A DNA stretch of 64,000 nt from Tenrec ecaudatus (taxonomy: Eukaryota; Chordata; Mammalia; Afrosoricida; Tenrecidae): positions 18,984,584 through 19,048,583 of the forward strand of contig NC_134537.1 in assembly GCF_050624435.1 (NCBI RefSeq), written 5' to 3'. Shown piece after piece: positions 21,070-33,204 of this stretch. A program made the translations under genes and the position numbers. The notes under the pieces were generated by a model. It did no database searches. It saw only the letters and a list, made by a program, of their open reading frames with translations, and was not told the DNA's origin. Position 1 is the stretch's first letter, and each line of letters starts with the position of its first letter.

Positions 21070-22325
21070 GAGTTGCAGCAAGCAACACACACTTTAGCAG
21101 CAAGAGGAAACACCCCAGACAATGTGGGTTTTAGATATTATATTATAATCCAATCGTAAAGGGATAGGCTCTCAAATCGCTCAACTCTTGGCCCTGCGAC
21201 TTGTCTTAGAGTGTTCATAGGCTGTCACTGATATGAAAGTTTAAGACAAAGCACATACTTCCCCTGTTAAACCCTGACCATAGGAAAGAGAACAAATGAC
21301 AATAACGGGCTGTTCCTCTTAATAGGGCTCTGCGACCGGGGTGGATATCTCATATTTACTTTGAGCCATAACAAGAAAAATTGATTTACTTCGAGTTTCT
21401 GATTTCACCTAAAAAATGTATTTCCATTCCTCTATGAGCAATACCCTCTCCTGTGCGAGAGCTCCATCTTACATTTATTTTATTGGCAATTGCGCACAAC
21501 TGCTGATAGGAACATTTATTTTCAGAATTAGCTTGACCAAATTATAAATGCCTCCAATGGAACAGCTTGTCCTAATAGATAGATCTCTCGCTCCCTCCCA
21601 AACCTACTGCTACAAGGTTTTTAAAGAACATTTATCAAAACCCCTAGACAATCCTCCAATTTCAATTGAACCAATTAATTTTATGCAATAAAAAATCTGA
21701 AGGAAGTCTCTTGACTGCCTCTCTGACACTTTATATCCTGTGATATTTCATTTTTAGCCATAAGTGATTGAGAGCAACAGACATGACTGCTTTTTAAAAT
21801 GGTATGTGGGACTAAAAGCTACTTTTTTTATTTGTTAGCAGAATCCTAACACCCACTCACACTTTAAGCCTTACCACATTGTGTCATAACAATGCTGTAT
21901 CATTGTTCATTTGAAAAATCTAAGAAAAAAATCAGCCTTTCGGTAGAAATGGATTTAAATACATATTAAATATATATTGCATGTATCTTTGAGGGTTTTT
22001 TATTAACATATATTAGGGGTAAGAATCTGGTCTATTTGGGTGAGTGAGCTTTAAAGCCTATGAATAAAATTTGGTTAGTATTTTTGGTACACTATGATAC
22101 TCACCCATATGGCTTATAAAAAATTCACTTTTTAAAGATATATAGACACATATATATTTAATTATAAAAACGGACTCAGTCAAGTGAAACATTACCATCT
22201 TGATTCTAATATACATGTACTAAGCAAGGGTGTGAATACGGGGATTTGGCCAAAGCATGTGTGGAGTCCACGACAACCTTTTGGGATTACCTTTCTCAGA
22301 ATCTCTTGTACCCCTGGAAGTCCCA
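21070..22325. other. Unassigned DNA, possible single-copy block
   Basis: No repeat recognised. The part 21280-21560 has balanced composition and contains the dyad-like CAATTGCGCACAACTG. Confidence 0.4.
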
Positions 22326-22329
22326 AGGA

Positions 22330-22740
22330 ATCTCTGCTTTAGGAAAGATTTAAAGAGATGAAACTCACAGAACAGGAGGGAGGGGGCCACTGATCGCAAT
22401 GAACGGCACATAACCACACACCCCCTTCCAGGGGGGAGAGGGGAAGAACAACAGGAACCAGAGGGGAAGGGAGACAGCGGTGGTGTGAGATTTGAAAATA
22501 TTTAACAATCTGCAATCTATCAAAGGACCAAGAGGGTTGGTGGGGCGAGGGGAGGGGGAGAAGAGAGGGGAGGGAAAGAGGAGCTGATCCCAAGGGCTCA
22601 GTGGGAAAAAATATCTAGAAAAAAACTATGGAAAAAAAAAGAATGATGGAATATATGTATGAATATGTTGGATACAATTGATGTAGCTTTGTAATGAGAG
22701 TTGCAAGAGCCCTCAATAAAATGATTTTTTTTAAAGAAAA
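22330..22740 (+). mobile_element. L1 3' UTR end (tenrec type)
   Basis: It shares the G-rich 'ccaggggggagaggggaag', 'aatctatcaaaggacc', 'gagctgatcccaagggctca' and terminal 'agagccctcaataaaatg' blocks with 14560-14870, and ends in an A/T-rich tail. Confidence 0.75.
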
Positions 22741-22877
22741 TATTTAAAAATGATGCATGCAGGGATAAGAAGTACCAAGACCAGTCATGCTAGTCTCTTC
22801 TGATATCCCGTGTCTTTCAAAATGAAATCTCTCTTGGTAAGAAAAGAACCTGAATTCGATTAACACCAATATTCTGA

Positions 22878-23052
22878 GTTGGGCTGTTCACTGTATGTGA
22901 GGTTAGCAGTTCAATACCTCCATGTACTCTTTCGGAGCTTTCTACTCCCCTAAAAAGTTACAGCCTCAGAACTCACAGGGGCTGTTCCACCCTGTCTGGT
23001 AAAGTCATTTTGAATCAGCATCAACTCTATAGAAGTGAGTTTGGAGTTTTTT
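22878..23052 (+). mobile_element. AfroSINE
   Basis: Head region 'ctgtatgtgaggttagcag', then 'ctactcccctaaaaagttac', 'agaactcacaggggctgttc' and the end 'caactctatagaagtgag'. Confidence 0.8.
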
Positions 23053-23329
23053 TTCTCTTTTTAAAATGTATTGAAAGTCTGCTACACTGGGAACCATGCT
23101 CATGCGGATGAAACAATATAAAGTAATAGATCATCTTTTTACATTGGAGTGATTAATATATGCTCTCCTTAACAACAGGCAGAGGATAATGATTCTCTTT
23201 ACCAACTCTCATCCTTCTTTATTTTACAATCAAGCTTCTTGGAAAAGTAAAATAGAAATTACTGCTCTGTCCCTGTACATATCATTAACTTTTTCAGAAC
23301 TTGTCTTTAGTGCCCTACGGTGATTAGCT

Positions 23330-23940
23330 TTTTATTTCAGCTGGCGCAATGGTGATATCACACATTTTATTTCTTATCTATTTTATTTGCATCATCTTTT
23401 CATTAGTTAGATCTACCATTGGTTTGTCTGCTTTATTAATCTCTTCAAATAATAAATCTAGTCTTGTTGATGCTATTATTTTACTCTTTCATTTCTTTAT
23501 CCTCTTATCTTTATTATTTCTCACCTTCTCATGACCATATGTTCTTTGCTACTCCTTTTCCTACTTGTTGTATATATTGGATTGAGGTGTTGATTGTGGT
23601 TTACTTTCTGATTTGTAGCTTTATCGTTATAAATTGCGGCTTGAACACTGAAACTGATTTGAAAAGTTTTGGCATGTCACTTTAAAGTTCTCCTTTGTTT
23701 CAAGATTTTGAAAACTTTCTTTTTATCATTAATAACTCAGTCTTTTGAAGCAGTGTGTAATTCAATTTCTATGTAAGAAACTCACACACACCCTTTCTTG
23801 ATTTACTTATTACTTGATTTTCTGACAGCATAGCATTGTGATCTGAGAAGCTGTTGTAAAGTAATTTGAGGTCTTTAAATTTATTGAGGCTTGTTTTGTG
23901 GTCTGACATATGGAGAATGGTCTCCGTGCATTGATGCCTT
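23330..23940 (-). mobile_element. Old L1 ORF2, endonuclease/RT portion
   Basis: On the minus strand 23940-23780 encodes the end of the L1 apurinic endonuclease domain (HMSDHKTSLNKFKDLKL then SFSDHNAM). Downstream (23770-23330) follows AT-rich ORF2 linker sequence. Broken by stops. Confidence 0.7.
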
Positions 23941-23945
23941 AGGCT

Positions 23946-24620
23946 GTGTTGTCTAGAAAGCAAAACCAGTGACATTTACATAGAAAGAGGAGTTTATGTA
24001 GAGAAAAATGGCTCACACAGTTGTAGGAGTAGATAAAACCAGTTCAGCTGAAGCACATGGGTCAGATGTTAAGTCTAAGGCTTCTTTCTGAACCAGGCAA
24101 CCGCTGGAGGTAATAGGCCAGGAAACAGAAAGACAAACAGGCTGGTGTATTCTTACAAATCAGGTCCGTTGCTGGCAAAGTTGAACAAATCCAATGTTGG
24201 TATGCTCTGATGACTCCCAGCATCACAAGCAATGCGGCTGCCCATTGGTAGCTCCCCGGGTGAGCAGGCTGTTGGCTCAAGAGTTAGAGATTGCTGTAGC
24301 AAATGCAGGCTACCGGCCAGCAAGCAAAGTGAACCTCTCCACTGTGCCTAAAGTATCAAGTGGACCACACCCAGGAAGTGCTATCATTAGGTCCTATGAC
24401 CTGAACAACTGCTATCGTACTGCAAAACCCATAGTGGAGCTGATTACTTCTGTTAGAACCATTACGTAGAAGACCTCCACTGACAACCCCGTGAGAATCC
24501 TGGCCCAGCCAAGATGACACAGAGCTATCACAGCGGGATAATAAGACAGTGCTGTGTTGGTGGATTCCAATGTTCTGCATACATCTCTGAGGTCAAATCC
24601 AGTTGACTGTGCTGTTTAGT
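23946..24620. mobile_element. Probable solo LTR in the L1
   Basis: It begins TGTGTTGTCTAGAAAGCAAAACCAG, close to the start of LTR family B at 50732 (TGTGTTAGACAGGGTTCTCT then AGAGAAAC-AAAACCAG). It interrupts L1 ORF2. The right boundary is not sharp, and no target duplication was found. Confidence 0.45.
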
Positions 24621-24659
24621 TCTCCTGTCTTGGTTCGGTTTCTTTGTAGCTGTTTTGTC

Positions 24660-24945
24660 CTTCATTGAAAGTGGTATATTACACTTTTGGAGGAAGGACA
24701 GCCAGAAACTCCTTACAAGGAGAGCAAGATTTCTTCTCACGGAGTCTGGGCATATTCTCAGGAGACACCAGTCCCTGGAGAAGAACATTATGCTTAGTAA
24801 AGCCTTCGACAACATGGCTGCAGCAATGGGCTCAAACGTAAGAACCAATTGGAGGAAAGCACAGGATCGGGTGGTCATGTGTTTTTTTGTACATGGGGTC
24901 ACTGTGAGCCAAAACCAACTCGATGGTACCTAACAACAATAACAG
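24660..24945 (+). mobile_element. RTE LINE 3' end
   Basis: It follows the RTE end: 'ccagtccctggagaagaaca', 'atggctgcagcaatgggctc', 'aaccaactcgatggtacc' and the (CAA)-rich tail 'taacaacaataacag'. Confidence 0.85.
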
Positions 24946-24949
24946 TTTT

Positions 24950-25330
24950 TTGTAGAATAATCCACTAGTCTCTTCAGTTTTGCTAGACATTGATTTGTGT
25001 ATTTTGGGGTCTTTCACTGGGTGCACAGATATTTGCTATGGCACTTTGCTCTAGTTCAATTGCCCTTTCATCATTACGTCATGCCCTTTATGACTTCTTA
25101 TGTTCCGATTTTGCCTTAATTTCTGTCATTTTAGAAGTTAATATTGCCATTCCTGCTCTTTTCTCTGCTTGTCATTTTATTGATATATTTTTCCATCATT
25201 TGGCTTTTATTTTTGCCTTTGTGTCCAAGATGTCTCTCTTGTAAACAGCATATTGATGAGTTCTATTTCTTAACCTTTCTATTCATTGCCTTTTGACTAG
25301 TGTATTCAATTCATTTAAATTCAATTTAAT
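24950..25330 (-). mobile_element. Old L1 ORF2, N-terminal endonuclease
   Basis: The minus strand shows the L1 endonuclease N-terminal part (degraded 'RETSW' catalytic-loop region near 25235, then the GNINF segment). It is the upstream continuation of 23330-23940. Confidence 0.6.
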
Positions 25331-26630
25331 TATCTATAGGTATGAATTTACTGTTCTCATTCTGCTGTCCAAGTTTTAAAAATTTGTGTTGCTGCCAGTT
25401 TTGTTGTTGTTCTTCCACATCATTCTCTGCACTGAGTTAATTTTGTTTGGGGACTTTCTTATTCTCGTTGGTACTATTGTTTTGATGTTTACTAGATACT
25501 ATGATGTCCTCTTTTTCATTTTGTTAAGAAGGTCTATTTATTTTGTGTTTTTGTTATTGTGTTCATTTACAAATTGATAACTCTGCTTCCCTATTTTGAG
25601 TTTTGTAGGTTTGTTTTACATTAGACGGTATTATATCTGGGTTAACGTCTGGAGAATATTGTTACATATGTTAATCTTATGATATTGCCTTTCAGTTTTG
25701 GTTCTCTGCCCAAAGAACTTTAATATTTTTTGTAAGGTTGGTCTGGCTATTACGAAACTCTTTTTATTTGCTTCTCTGGCTATTTCCTAAGTTTTCAATC
25801 ATATTTGAGAGACAATTTTCCTACTTCTCTCATTATTTATTGGATATAACTTTTCCTTTCAGTTTTATAGTTGGCATCCCAGTGCCTTCTTGCCTTCATG
25901 ATTTCGGCTGAGAAATCAGAGCTGAGTATACTGGTTCCCCTTTGTAGGCAATTTTTTTTGTTTTTCTCTAGCTATTCTCAGGATTGTTTACTTGCCTTGC
26001 ATTTGGAAGGTTTACTTATGTCTTGAAGATTATGCTTTGAAGTCTACTTTGTAGGGCATGTGTTGAGCTTCAATACTACATCTCTTCTCACCTTCCATAT
26101 TATGAAAGTGTGTTTCCAACAAGTATATAGTAATTTCTCTGTACTTTCTATTGTATCTTCCTGTTCTGGAATTACAATCATATGCAAATTATTCCTTTTG
26201 TTAACGTCTTCCATAATTCCTAGGCTTTCTTTCCTTAATTTTTACCCTGATTGTTCCTGTAACGAAATAGTATTGACAGCCTTGTCTTCAATATATCTCA
26301 ATCGTCTTTTGATTCAGTTCTACTTCTTTGCCCTTTGAATATATTAACGTTTCTGGAACTTTAGCATCAATCTTTTGGAATTATATATGCTGCTTTTTAT
26401 ATGGTTTAAAATTTTTAAATTAATTTGGTGAGTTTGAGCTTGTAGTATTATCCTGAATTGTTTGAATTTTTGTCTCTATTTTACTTGAATTCTTCTGTAT
26501 TTTTCCCCATTCTTTCTCTTAATCTGCTTGAAGATACCTATCATTCTTTTAAATAATTATCAGGTAGTTTCAATACTTATATTTCTCCATAATTATTATT
26601 ATTTGGTCAATTGATTGAACCACTATTTTG
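25331..26630 (-). mobile_element. Old L1 5' part (ORF1 / 5' UTR region)
   Basis: Antisense L1M-type sequence is recognisable from blocks such as 'ggttggtctggctattac', 'gatttcggctgagaaatcag' and 'ctagctattctcaggattg'. No open ORF1 survives. Confidence 0.55.
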
Positions 26631-26639
26631 TCTTTTTAT

Positions 26640-27230
26640 GTGAACTGGAATTGTGCTATGACAGCTAAGACTTTGTGCCAATTTATTTGGGCCAGAATTC
26701 TTAGTAGAGTGGCACTTAGGACCTAGTCTTTCTCCAAGATATGTTCTTGCCCTTTGCTATTATTTCCATAAGGAGATCTTCTGGGAATAGCCAATCAGGT
26801 GCAAGATTTGTGTGGGATGCAAAATCTTTATTCACATCAAAATCATAACCCAATCAATAGAAGAGAAGTTTCCTCAGGATTGTGGCCAGTTTGTGATATA
26901 AATGACCACTATAGAACATTTAGTTGTCATATTGCTGAGTCTGTGTCTTGCATCTGGACCATCCCTTAACTCTGGATCCCTGCACTTGAATCAGTATTTC
27001 CTGACTAACATGAAAGTTGTATGTACTCTATCCTTTTAATTGCCTTAGATTTATTAGCCTCTGTAGTCACAATCCTATTGTCTTTATGCCAATATGTCAA
27101 CCTTGCATTAATGTTGCATAAATCAGAAGAAAACTCCATCCTAATATCTGACCCATGGATCCTGAGCTTATCCGGACTAGCCACTTGCCCATGTATACAA
27201 CTGCATCACCATTTTCTTAATGTAAACCTA
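26640..27230. other. Unidentified interspersed segment
   Basis: This region of mixed composition ('ttgtgccaatttatttggg', 'gccaatcaggtgcaagat', 'catcccttaactctggat') looks like LTR-type sequence rather than L1, but I could not define its ends or find a partner. Confidence 0.3.
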
Positions 27231-27239
27231 ACAACAGCA

Positions 27240-27515
27240 AAAATAAAGAAAATTATGGTTATTTGAGGTAGGGAAAACACAAACCAGAAAAAATAAATTA
27301 ATAAGTAAAAAGAAACAAAGGGAAGCAGAATAAAAAATCTTTTCTAAAGTACAATATAAAGCTAAAGAGGCAAGGAGAAGTAACAATAAAGTAAGGAAGA
27401 AGAAATGAAAGAAATAAGTGCAAAGAAATAGAAATAAAGAAAGCAAAAGAGAATAAAAGAAAAAAAGAAAGGAGTAAATAGGGAGGGCAGGGCACAGAAA
27501 GGAGAAAACTTGTTT
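27240..27515. repeat. Purine-rich tract (A/G-rich on plus strand)
   Basis: About 275 bp are almost entirely A and G with AAAGAAA/GGAAG words. The complementary pyrimidine strand gives spurious hydrophobic frames (27228-27671). Probably an expanded simple repeat. Confidence 0.7.
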
Positions 27516-27519
27516 GTGG

Positions 27520-28600
27520 GGAGGTAGATAAGTACCACGGACAGGTTGGCATCCAAGGAAGTCATGAAGGAGCTCTTGCTGGACTAGATATGAGGTATCT
27601 GGGGTTAGGACACCCAGTCCCTGGCAAGCAGTGTTTACTAGTTCAGAGTATACATGAATCCAGAGTACCAATGCTAGAAGGAGATCCTACCTATGCAGGG
27701 TTGTCTGGGAACAGAATAGAATGATCTTTCTCTTAATTTGGGGAAGTGGAGAATGCATATCTTCAGATGCAGAGATAGAGGAGACATGCGCCCAGCATCT
27801 GATTCCCACATGTGCGCCTCTAACCTGAAGCTGAACTCAGTTTGGGCAGGAGCATGAATGAGGATAGGGGTTGGCTGTGCTTCTGGTCCCTAAGATGAGG
27901 AAATAAGGAATGATTGCACCTTTCTAGTCATGGGTCACTGTTGTAGGTTCTGTGGTTGTGGGTCAGTGAAGTCAGTTATGCTGCTGTCTCATACAAATGT
28001 TCTCATTGCCAAAGTTCAAAATCAGGTCAGTTGACAATTCACCTGTTCCATTTATCTCCTTGTTCACTGCATTTGTTTAATTACTTCTAGTCAGTAGTCA
28101 GTTCATTATTATTTCATCTGAAGCGGTGAATAACAGCACAATAAATTCTACATATGTAACAGCAAAGTAATGTCTATAAAGGAAACATCAGTGCAAGAAT
28201 ATGGATTTAAATGAATTCTTCTTAACACAGCCCTTCCTAACCAGTAAAATGTTGCAGATCATGACTGATTTAGAAGAATGTTCTGAATGTAGGAGCAAAT
28301 GAAGAATTTTGTGTCTTTAAAGTGGAAGGGATTTTATTGATCACTACCTGAACATGCTTAGGAATGTTCACACAAGTGTTGTTATCTACTATTGGAAAGT
28401 GACTTAAACCAGTTTAAATTCATAATGTACTAATAACCATTGTGGCCAATATCAAGAGGCAAGGATCCTAAGTAAGAGAGGGTTTGATGCCTGCTTTTAT
28501 ATACTATTTCTATTAGTTATAAGCAAACCCCAAAGAAACTCTTTGACACATATAGACATTTAGCGTCAAGTATATACAAGTATAAACACATGTGAGAAAG
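27520..28600. other. Unassigned DNA
   Basis: No recognisable gene or repeat. Confidence 0.4.
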
Positions 28601-28690
28601 ATGATGTGGCCACTCCCATAAAGGCTGAAAGTTCCAGAAAGCCATAGGGTTACCCTGTTCAGTAGACTTGGTATAAGTTGGAATCAAGAA
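28600..28690 (+). mobile_element. AfroSINE fragment
   Basis: 'actcccataaaggctgaaag' to 'agacttggtataagttggaa' resembles the AfroSINE 3' half. Heavily diverged. Confidence 0.4.
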
Positions 28691-29940
28691 ATTCAATAAA
28701 TGAATTATCTTAACTGTAAGATACAGCTAACTATCAGTTCAAATTGGATAACCAAGAATGCCCTTATGTGTTGTTCTGAGGGAAGGCTTTGCATTAACAG
28801 AACTTAGAAGACTATTCTTTAGAAAATGAGTGATATAAATCTATTGTAAAAGCCACTAACCACTAATTTCTGCCATCTATTCTTAATATTACCTTTCTAA
28901 TATACAAGAATGTTCGTGTTGATTAGCCTGTGAAAACACTTATAATAGCTCCTGTTGGTATGCGCCTCCTTGTTCACAGCTTAACTTGTATCCTTTTAAA
29001 ATAACTTGTCTCCTTTTCAACAAGTGTATCTGCCAATGAGAGTAGTGAAGTGATGGATGATGCATAAAGGGAAAGCTGATAGCTGTCAGTTATTCTGGGA
29101 AAAGAGAGGTTTAGGGTAACTGCTCAGATTGGAAATGTAGCTGGTTGCCTGAGAGAACCTGCATTAATTTATTATTTTTTTAAATGTATTTTTTAACATG
29201 TAGTGGCTTAGAGGTTTCTTTTAATCTATGAATAATTTTTAGAAGTGATAGACAAATGTTGCCCTATCTATATAGGGAACACCCCATATAAAATACAGAG
29301 GGTATAAGTACCATATATATAATCTTTATATCTGATGTATAGGGGAATGTGCTTCATAATCAGAAAAACCCCTCCAGTTTAAATCCTATTCAGAAGGTAT
29401 AAAATATTTCTCAATTAAATAATTTTATTGATTTTAAATAATTACTTCTATAGTCCAACTTTTTCCCAGTCAATATTCAAAAAAATAAAATAATAAAGAG
29501 TTGGAACAATTTGTTGTGGTTTATTCTGAAGAGCTATACCGTGAAATCATTTTGCGAGGGTTGAAGGAGCCACGTGTATTTGTTTTGTTTTTGTTTTAGG
29601 TCTCCATAAAAGTCTACATCACTTTTCAGTATAACCCACATCTGCAGGGCTATGCTGAAATTAATAAAGAACACACACAGAATAATCAGATTGCTTTCAT
29701 TACACTAAATGTACAAAAAGTAGAATGTGGCTCAATATATTTTGAAATAATTTTCAGCATTAAAGGTTACAACCAAAAGATGCCTCTAGTTAACCTTCAA
29801 TTATACATGGCTGCCTGGCACTTCCTTATTAATCAAGATTGTTCTCTTCTTGCATTATTTTTATGGCATTCAATTGTATTGGGTTTCTTCAGTATATTTC
29901 TCAGAGGTGAAATAGCTCTAAGTTTATGGATGAAAATCAA
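28691..29940. other. Unassigned AT-rich DNA
   Basis: No gene. Some stretches (29690-29900) look single copy. Confidence 0.4.
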
Positions 29941-29944
29941 ATAA

Positions 29945-30075
29945 AAATGTGGAAGGCTTACTGTGTGACCTTCATAAAGCCATCTCCCTGAGGTACTGCT
30001 CTTATTTTAAAAATGGCAATAATGAGCCTGTCTCGCTGTGCTGTGTGAGGATTGAATGCGATCATGCAGAGGAGC
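29945..30075 (+). mobile_element. MIR SINE fragment
   Basis: 'ttactgtgtgaccttcataa', 'aaaaatggcaataatgagcc' and 'gtgtgaggattgaatgcga' follow the MIR core and 3' part. Confidence 0.65.
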
Positions 30076-30079
30076 AAGG

Positions 30080-30240
30080 TAGTGGTGGAAAGATGGCAGA
30101 TTTAGAGTCAGGTTGATGTTGTGACTATCACATACTAGCTAGCTGTGTGACATTGGACATCGCTGAGCCTCGGTTTTCTCGACAGTATCTTACAAATGTA
30201 AAATTTGGTAGGGCCATTGTTAGGGTAAGTGAAGTAATAG
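30080..30240 (+). mobile_element. MIR SINE
   Basis: A second MIR in the same orientation: 'gtcaggttgatgttgtgac', 'agctgtgtgacattggacat', 'tgagcctcggttttctcg'. Confidence 0.7.
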
Positions 30241-30254
30241 ATGGCATCGATGTA

Positions 30255-30470
30255 AAGGGGCCGTGGTGGCATGGGGGTGGCACCCTGGGCTGCTAACTGC
30301 TGGGACTATCGTTCAAAACCACCAGCTGCTCCTTGGGAGAAAGGTGGGGATTTCCATTTCTGTAAAGAGTTACAATCTCGGAAGCCCACAGGGGCCGTGA
30401 TTCCCTGTCCTGTAGGGTCATTCTGAGTCAGAATTGACTCAGTGGCAGTGAGTTTGATTTTTTTGTTGTA
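30255..30470 (+). mobile_element. AfroSINE, complete
   Basis: Head 'aggggccgtggtggcatgg', B-box-like 'cgttcaaaaccaccagctg', body 'aaagagttacaatctcgga' and end 'tcagtggcagtgagtttga' with a T-rich tail. Confidence 0.9.
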
Positions 30471-30799
30471 AAGAATGTGTACGTAAAAGTAAAAAGACAA
30501 TAGCTGCTTTTTTTTTCAGTTGATGGAGTACACTGAATATATCTTTGAAAAAGTAATATTAGTTTTAGACTTTGCATATATATGTATATATTAGCCCTCA
30601 CCTTAAAATTGCCTTTTTTTTAATGGCACAAATAATAACCTCTTTTTCAAGGCCCGCTAATGAAACTCAGACCAATATATCACTGAGAAAATGCATACGT
30701 AGCCTCACAGGGACCTGCTTGAACATATTTTGTTCGGAATAAACAAATGCACTCACTAACTGGAGCACTAGTAACAATACTTGTTGATGTACCTTCATA

Positions 30800-30968
30800 T
30801 ATCCGGTGGAGCTCCCGGGGGGCAGAGGTAAAATGCTGAGTGCTAACAGAGAGATGGGTGGTTCTAATCCACCAGTCAAGCACCAGAGAAAGGTGTGTCC
30901 ACCTGCTTCCGTACAGATGACAGAACCACCTGGCAAGTCAGCTCTCCTCTGTTCTATAACAAACGCTC
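30800..30968 (+). mobile_element. AfroSINE
   Basis: 'atccggtggagctcccggg', 'ctaatccaccagtcaagca', 'ctgcttccgtacagatgac'. It lies tail-to-tail with the minus copy at 30971. Confidence 0.75.
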
Positions 30969-30970
30969 AG

Positions 30971-31170
30971 CCTCCCTGCCATCAAGCCAATTCCAATCCA
31001 TAGGGAACCCAGGACCAAGCAGAACGACCCCTTGTGGATTTCTGACACTGCAAATCTTTATGGGAGTAGAAAGCCTTGTCTTTCTCCTAAGGAGTGGCTG
31101 GTAGTTTCAAACTACCGACCTTGCAGTTAGCAGCCAATGTGTAACCTACTGTGCAACTAGAGCCTAAGCA
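30971..31170 (-). mobile_element. AfroSINE
   Basis: Reverse-oriented: 'cctgccatcaagccaattcc' end to 'gtgtaacctactgtgcaac' head. With 30800-30968 it forms an inverted pair. Confidence 0.8.
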
Positions 31171-31204
31171 CTGGTACTGGGTTTGGGGTTACGCACGCCT
31201 ATAC

Positions 31205-31595
31205 AGACATAGATAAGGCAGTGGTGGTTCAGTGGCAGATTACTTGATCCATGCAGGAGACCCAGATTGGATCTGGCCAATGTACTTCATGTGCAAACCA
31301 CCACCACCCATCTTTGGCAGCACACCTGTGGATGTTGCTAGGAGACTGAGCAGGTGCCAGCAGAGCTTGCAGACAAACTCAGTCTAGGAAACAAGGCTGC
31401 CCAACTGCTGCCCCAAATCAGCCAGTGACAACCCTATGGATCATAATAAAGCCCTGGCTGACGAGAGGAATGGTGCCAGCCTGGTCAGTGGTTTATTGCA
31501 CTGTTCATGGGATCGCTGAGCATCTGGGTCGCCATGACTTGGGGCTGACTTGTTGGCAGCTCAGTGTGTGGGTGAGATTGGAGCATAATATATCC
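31205..31595 (+). mobile_element. tRNA-Gly-headed SINE with RTE-like tail
   Basis: The head, GGCAGTGGTGGTTCAGTGGC (31218-31237) to GATCTGGCCAATGTA, aligns along its length with tRNA-Gly (A box TGGTTCAGTGG, decayed B box). A 250-bp body follows, and the end 'atctgggtcgccatgacttg' plus 'gactt-ttggcagct' resembles the RTE 3' terminus, which would let RTE mobilise it. This differs from the AfroSINE head. It is not a functional tRNA gene: the acceptor stem and B box are degenerate. Confidence 0.75.
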
Positions 31596-31599
31596 TGTT

Positions 31600-32735
31600 T
31601 ATATTTGTTGACCATTTAAATTAGAGTAAACTGCTTGTCCAAAGAACCAGAATACAGAATCCGATTGGATCCTAAGTGACGTAACATATGCTCTCAGTTT
31701 GAAATGTGGTATAGAAATATTATTGTTGCCAGGGCTTTGCTTTGAAGATATTTAAGGAGGAGAATGTGCAAAGAAATATTAAAAATGCTGAACAGCTTTC
31801 TGTGAACTAATGAGGACTCCACACTCTATCGGGACTCTGAAGATTGCTTAATAATGAAGACTTTCCATAACACTGGATGAGGAGTCATGTATGAATCGGC
31901 ACTTCTCAGTACACTGAATTGTGAAAGACTCCAGAAGTAGATGAAGAATTGCTAACGGCAGTGATGCTGAGGTGTGAACGCCACCAGCAAGTCGGGATTC
32001 CGTTCCAGCTCAGGAAACATATCAGTAAAATCAAAATTAATTTCGCCCCTTTGGCATTTTCCACAACCATATGTGGTTTTAAATTATGATGATGACTTCT
32101 ATCACTTTATTGAAAATATACAGGATGTATTTATCTGGGATAAATATGATTTTACTTGGTGTGTTTTCTGAAAGAATAGCACACAATATGCATCAGAAAA
32201 TAAGGCAATTATAGAATGCCGTGGTAGCTTATGAATTGTATGTGATTCTGCCAGACTTCAGGAAACATGTATGATTAACAGATGTAAATGTTTATATTAG
32301 ATCATATGGGATAAGATTTATATTCATCTGCCTTTTAGACAAGCGTGGAACTGCAGTTCCTTCTCAGGAGAGTTATTTTTAAATTGCCTTAGGTGTTCTG
32401 TCTATGAATTCACTTCCAATCCTTTCTGAGTTGCCTGATCCCAACGCTGGCATTGGGGCCTAGTATTCCCAAGGAGCCTAAATTCGTGTTTTCTTTTAAT
32501 GTACAAGGAGATGATATGATGCACGGGTAAATACATAGAAGAAATATAGATGGATATAGAGAAAAACATACCATCTCTATAAGCAGAGAGGTAGACAAGC
32601 AGATGTTGTGTAAAATCGATACCTTCTAAATGTATACTTGGACCTCAAAAACTCTGAGTCAATGAGAACATAATTAGACTTTAATTACATAATGGGAATC
32701 CTGTTCACAGCATTGCAGGTGTAAGTTTATAGGAA
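31600..32735. other. Unassigned DNA
   Basis: No gene or repeat recognised. Confidence 0.4.
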
Positions 32736-32739
32736 CATT

Positions 32740-32935
32740 TAATACTGTTTCCTTCTTGGTCTCCACAACTATGTGAAAAAAGTCAAACTGTGCAAATCCT
32801 GAAGATGAAGAACCGGGTACTGGCATTCGCAGCCTTGCTGAGTCATGGGGTATAGAAATAGCTGAGTCAGGAATCAACTCCTGTGGCACGGCTCCAGGTC
32901 CCAGCTTCCTCCCACTCCACTGTGCTGCATGAAGC
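32740..32935 (-). mobile_element. MIR SINE, reverse
   Basis: 'cctgaagatgaagaaccggg', 'gctgagtcaggaatcaactc' and 'ctccactgtgctgcatg' follow the reverse complement of MIR. Confidence 0.55.
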
Positions 32936-33204
32936 AAGCGGAACATTCCCCTACTGTTTAGCTTGTCCTTAAAATCCCTCAAGTTCAGTACGAGACACTC
33001 TCAGCAAGAGAAATAAATTCTGATTGAGAAATTATTAGTAATTATTATAAGCTTCTAAGCAAGAAATGCCAAATGAAGTAATTGGATTGTTTTTCTCTTT
33101 TGCAAACATACATTTAGCAGAGACTCCTAAAATGGAATGACACTGAGATTCAGCTGTCAGAAGTTTTGACATTACAGGTTTATGGTCCGCATTGAGACTT
33201 ACGT

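Noticed and set aside
23349..25577. Several hydrophobic frames that look like membrane proteins
   Set aside because: They are T-rich antisense translations of an old L1; hydrophobicity follows from T-rich codons.
27228..27671. 147-codon minus-strand frame with Phe/Leu-rich segments
   Set aside because: It is a translation of the purine tract's complementary strand, with no start context, no domain and no conservation signal.
31215..31285. Possible tRNA-Gly gene
   Set aside because: Acceptor-stem pairing and the B box are degenerate and a SINE body follows directly, so it is a SINE head.
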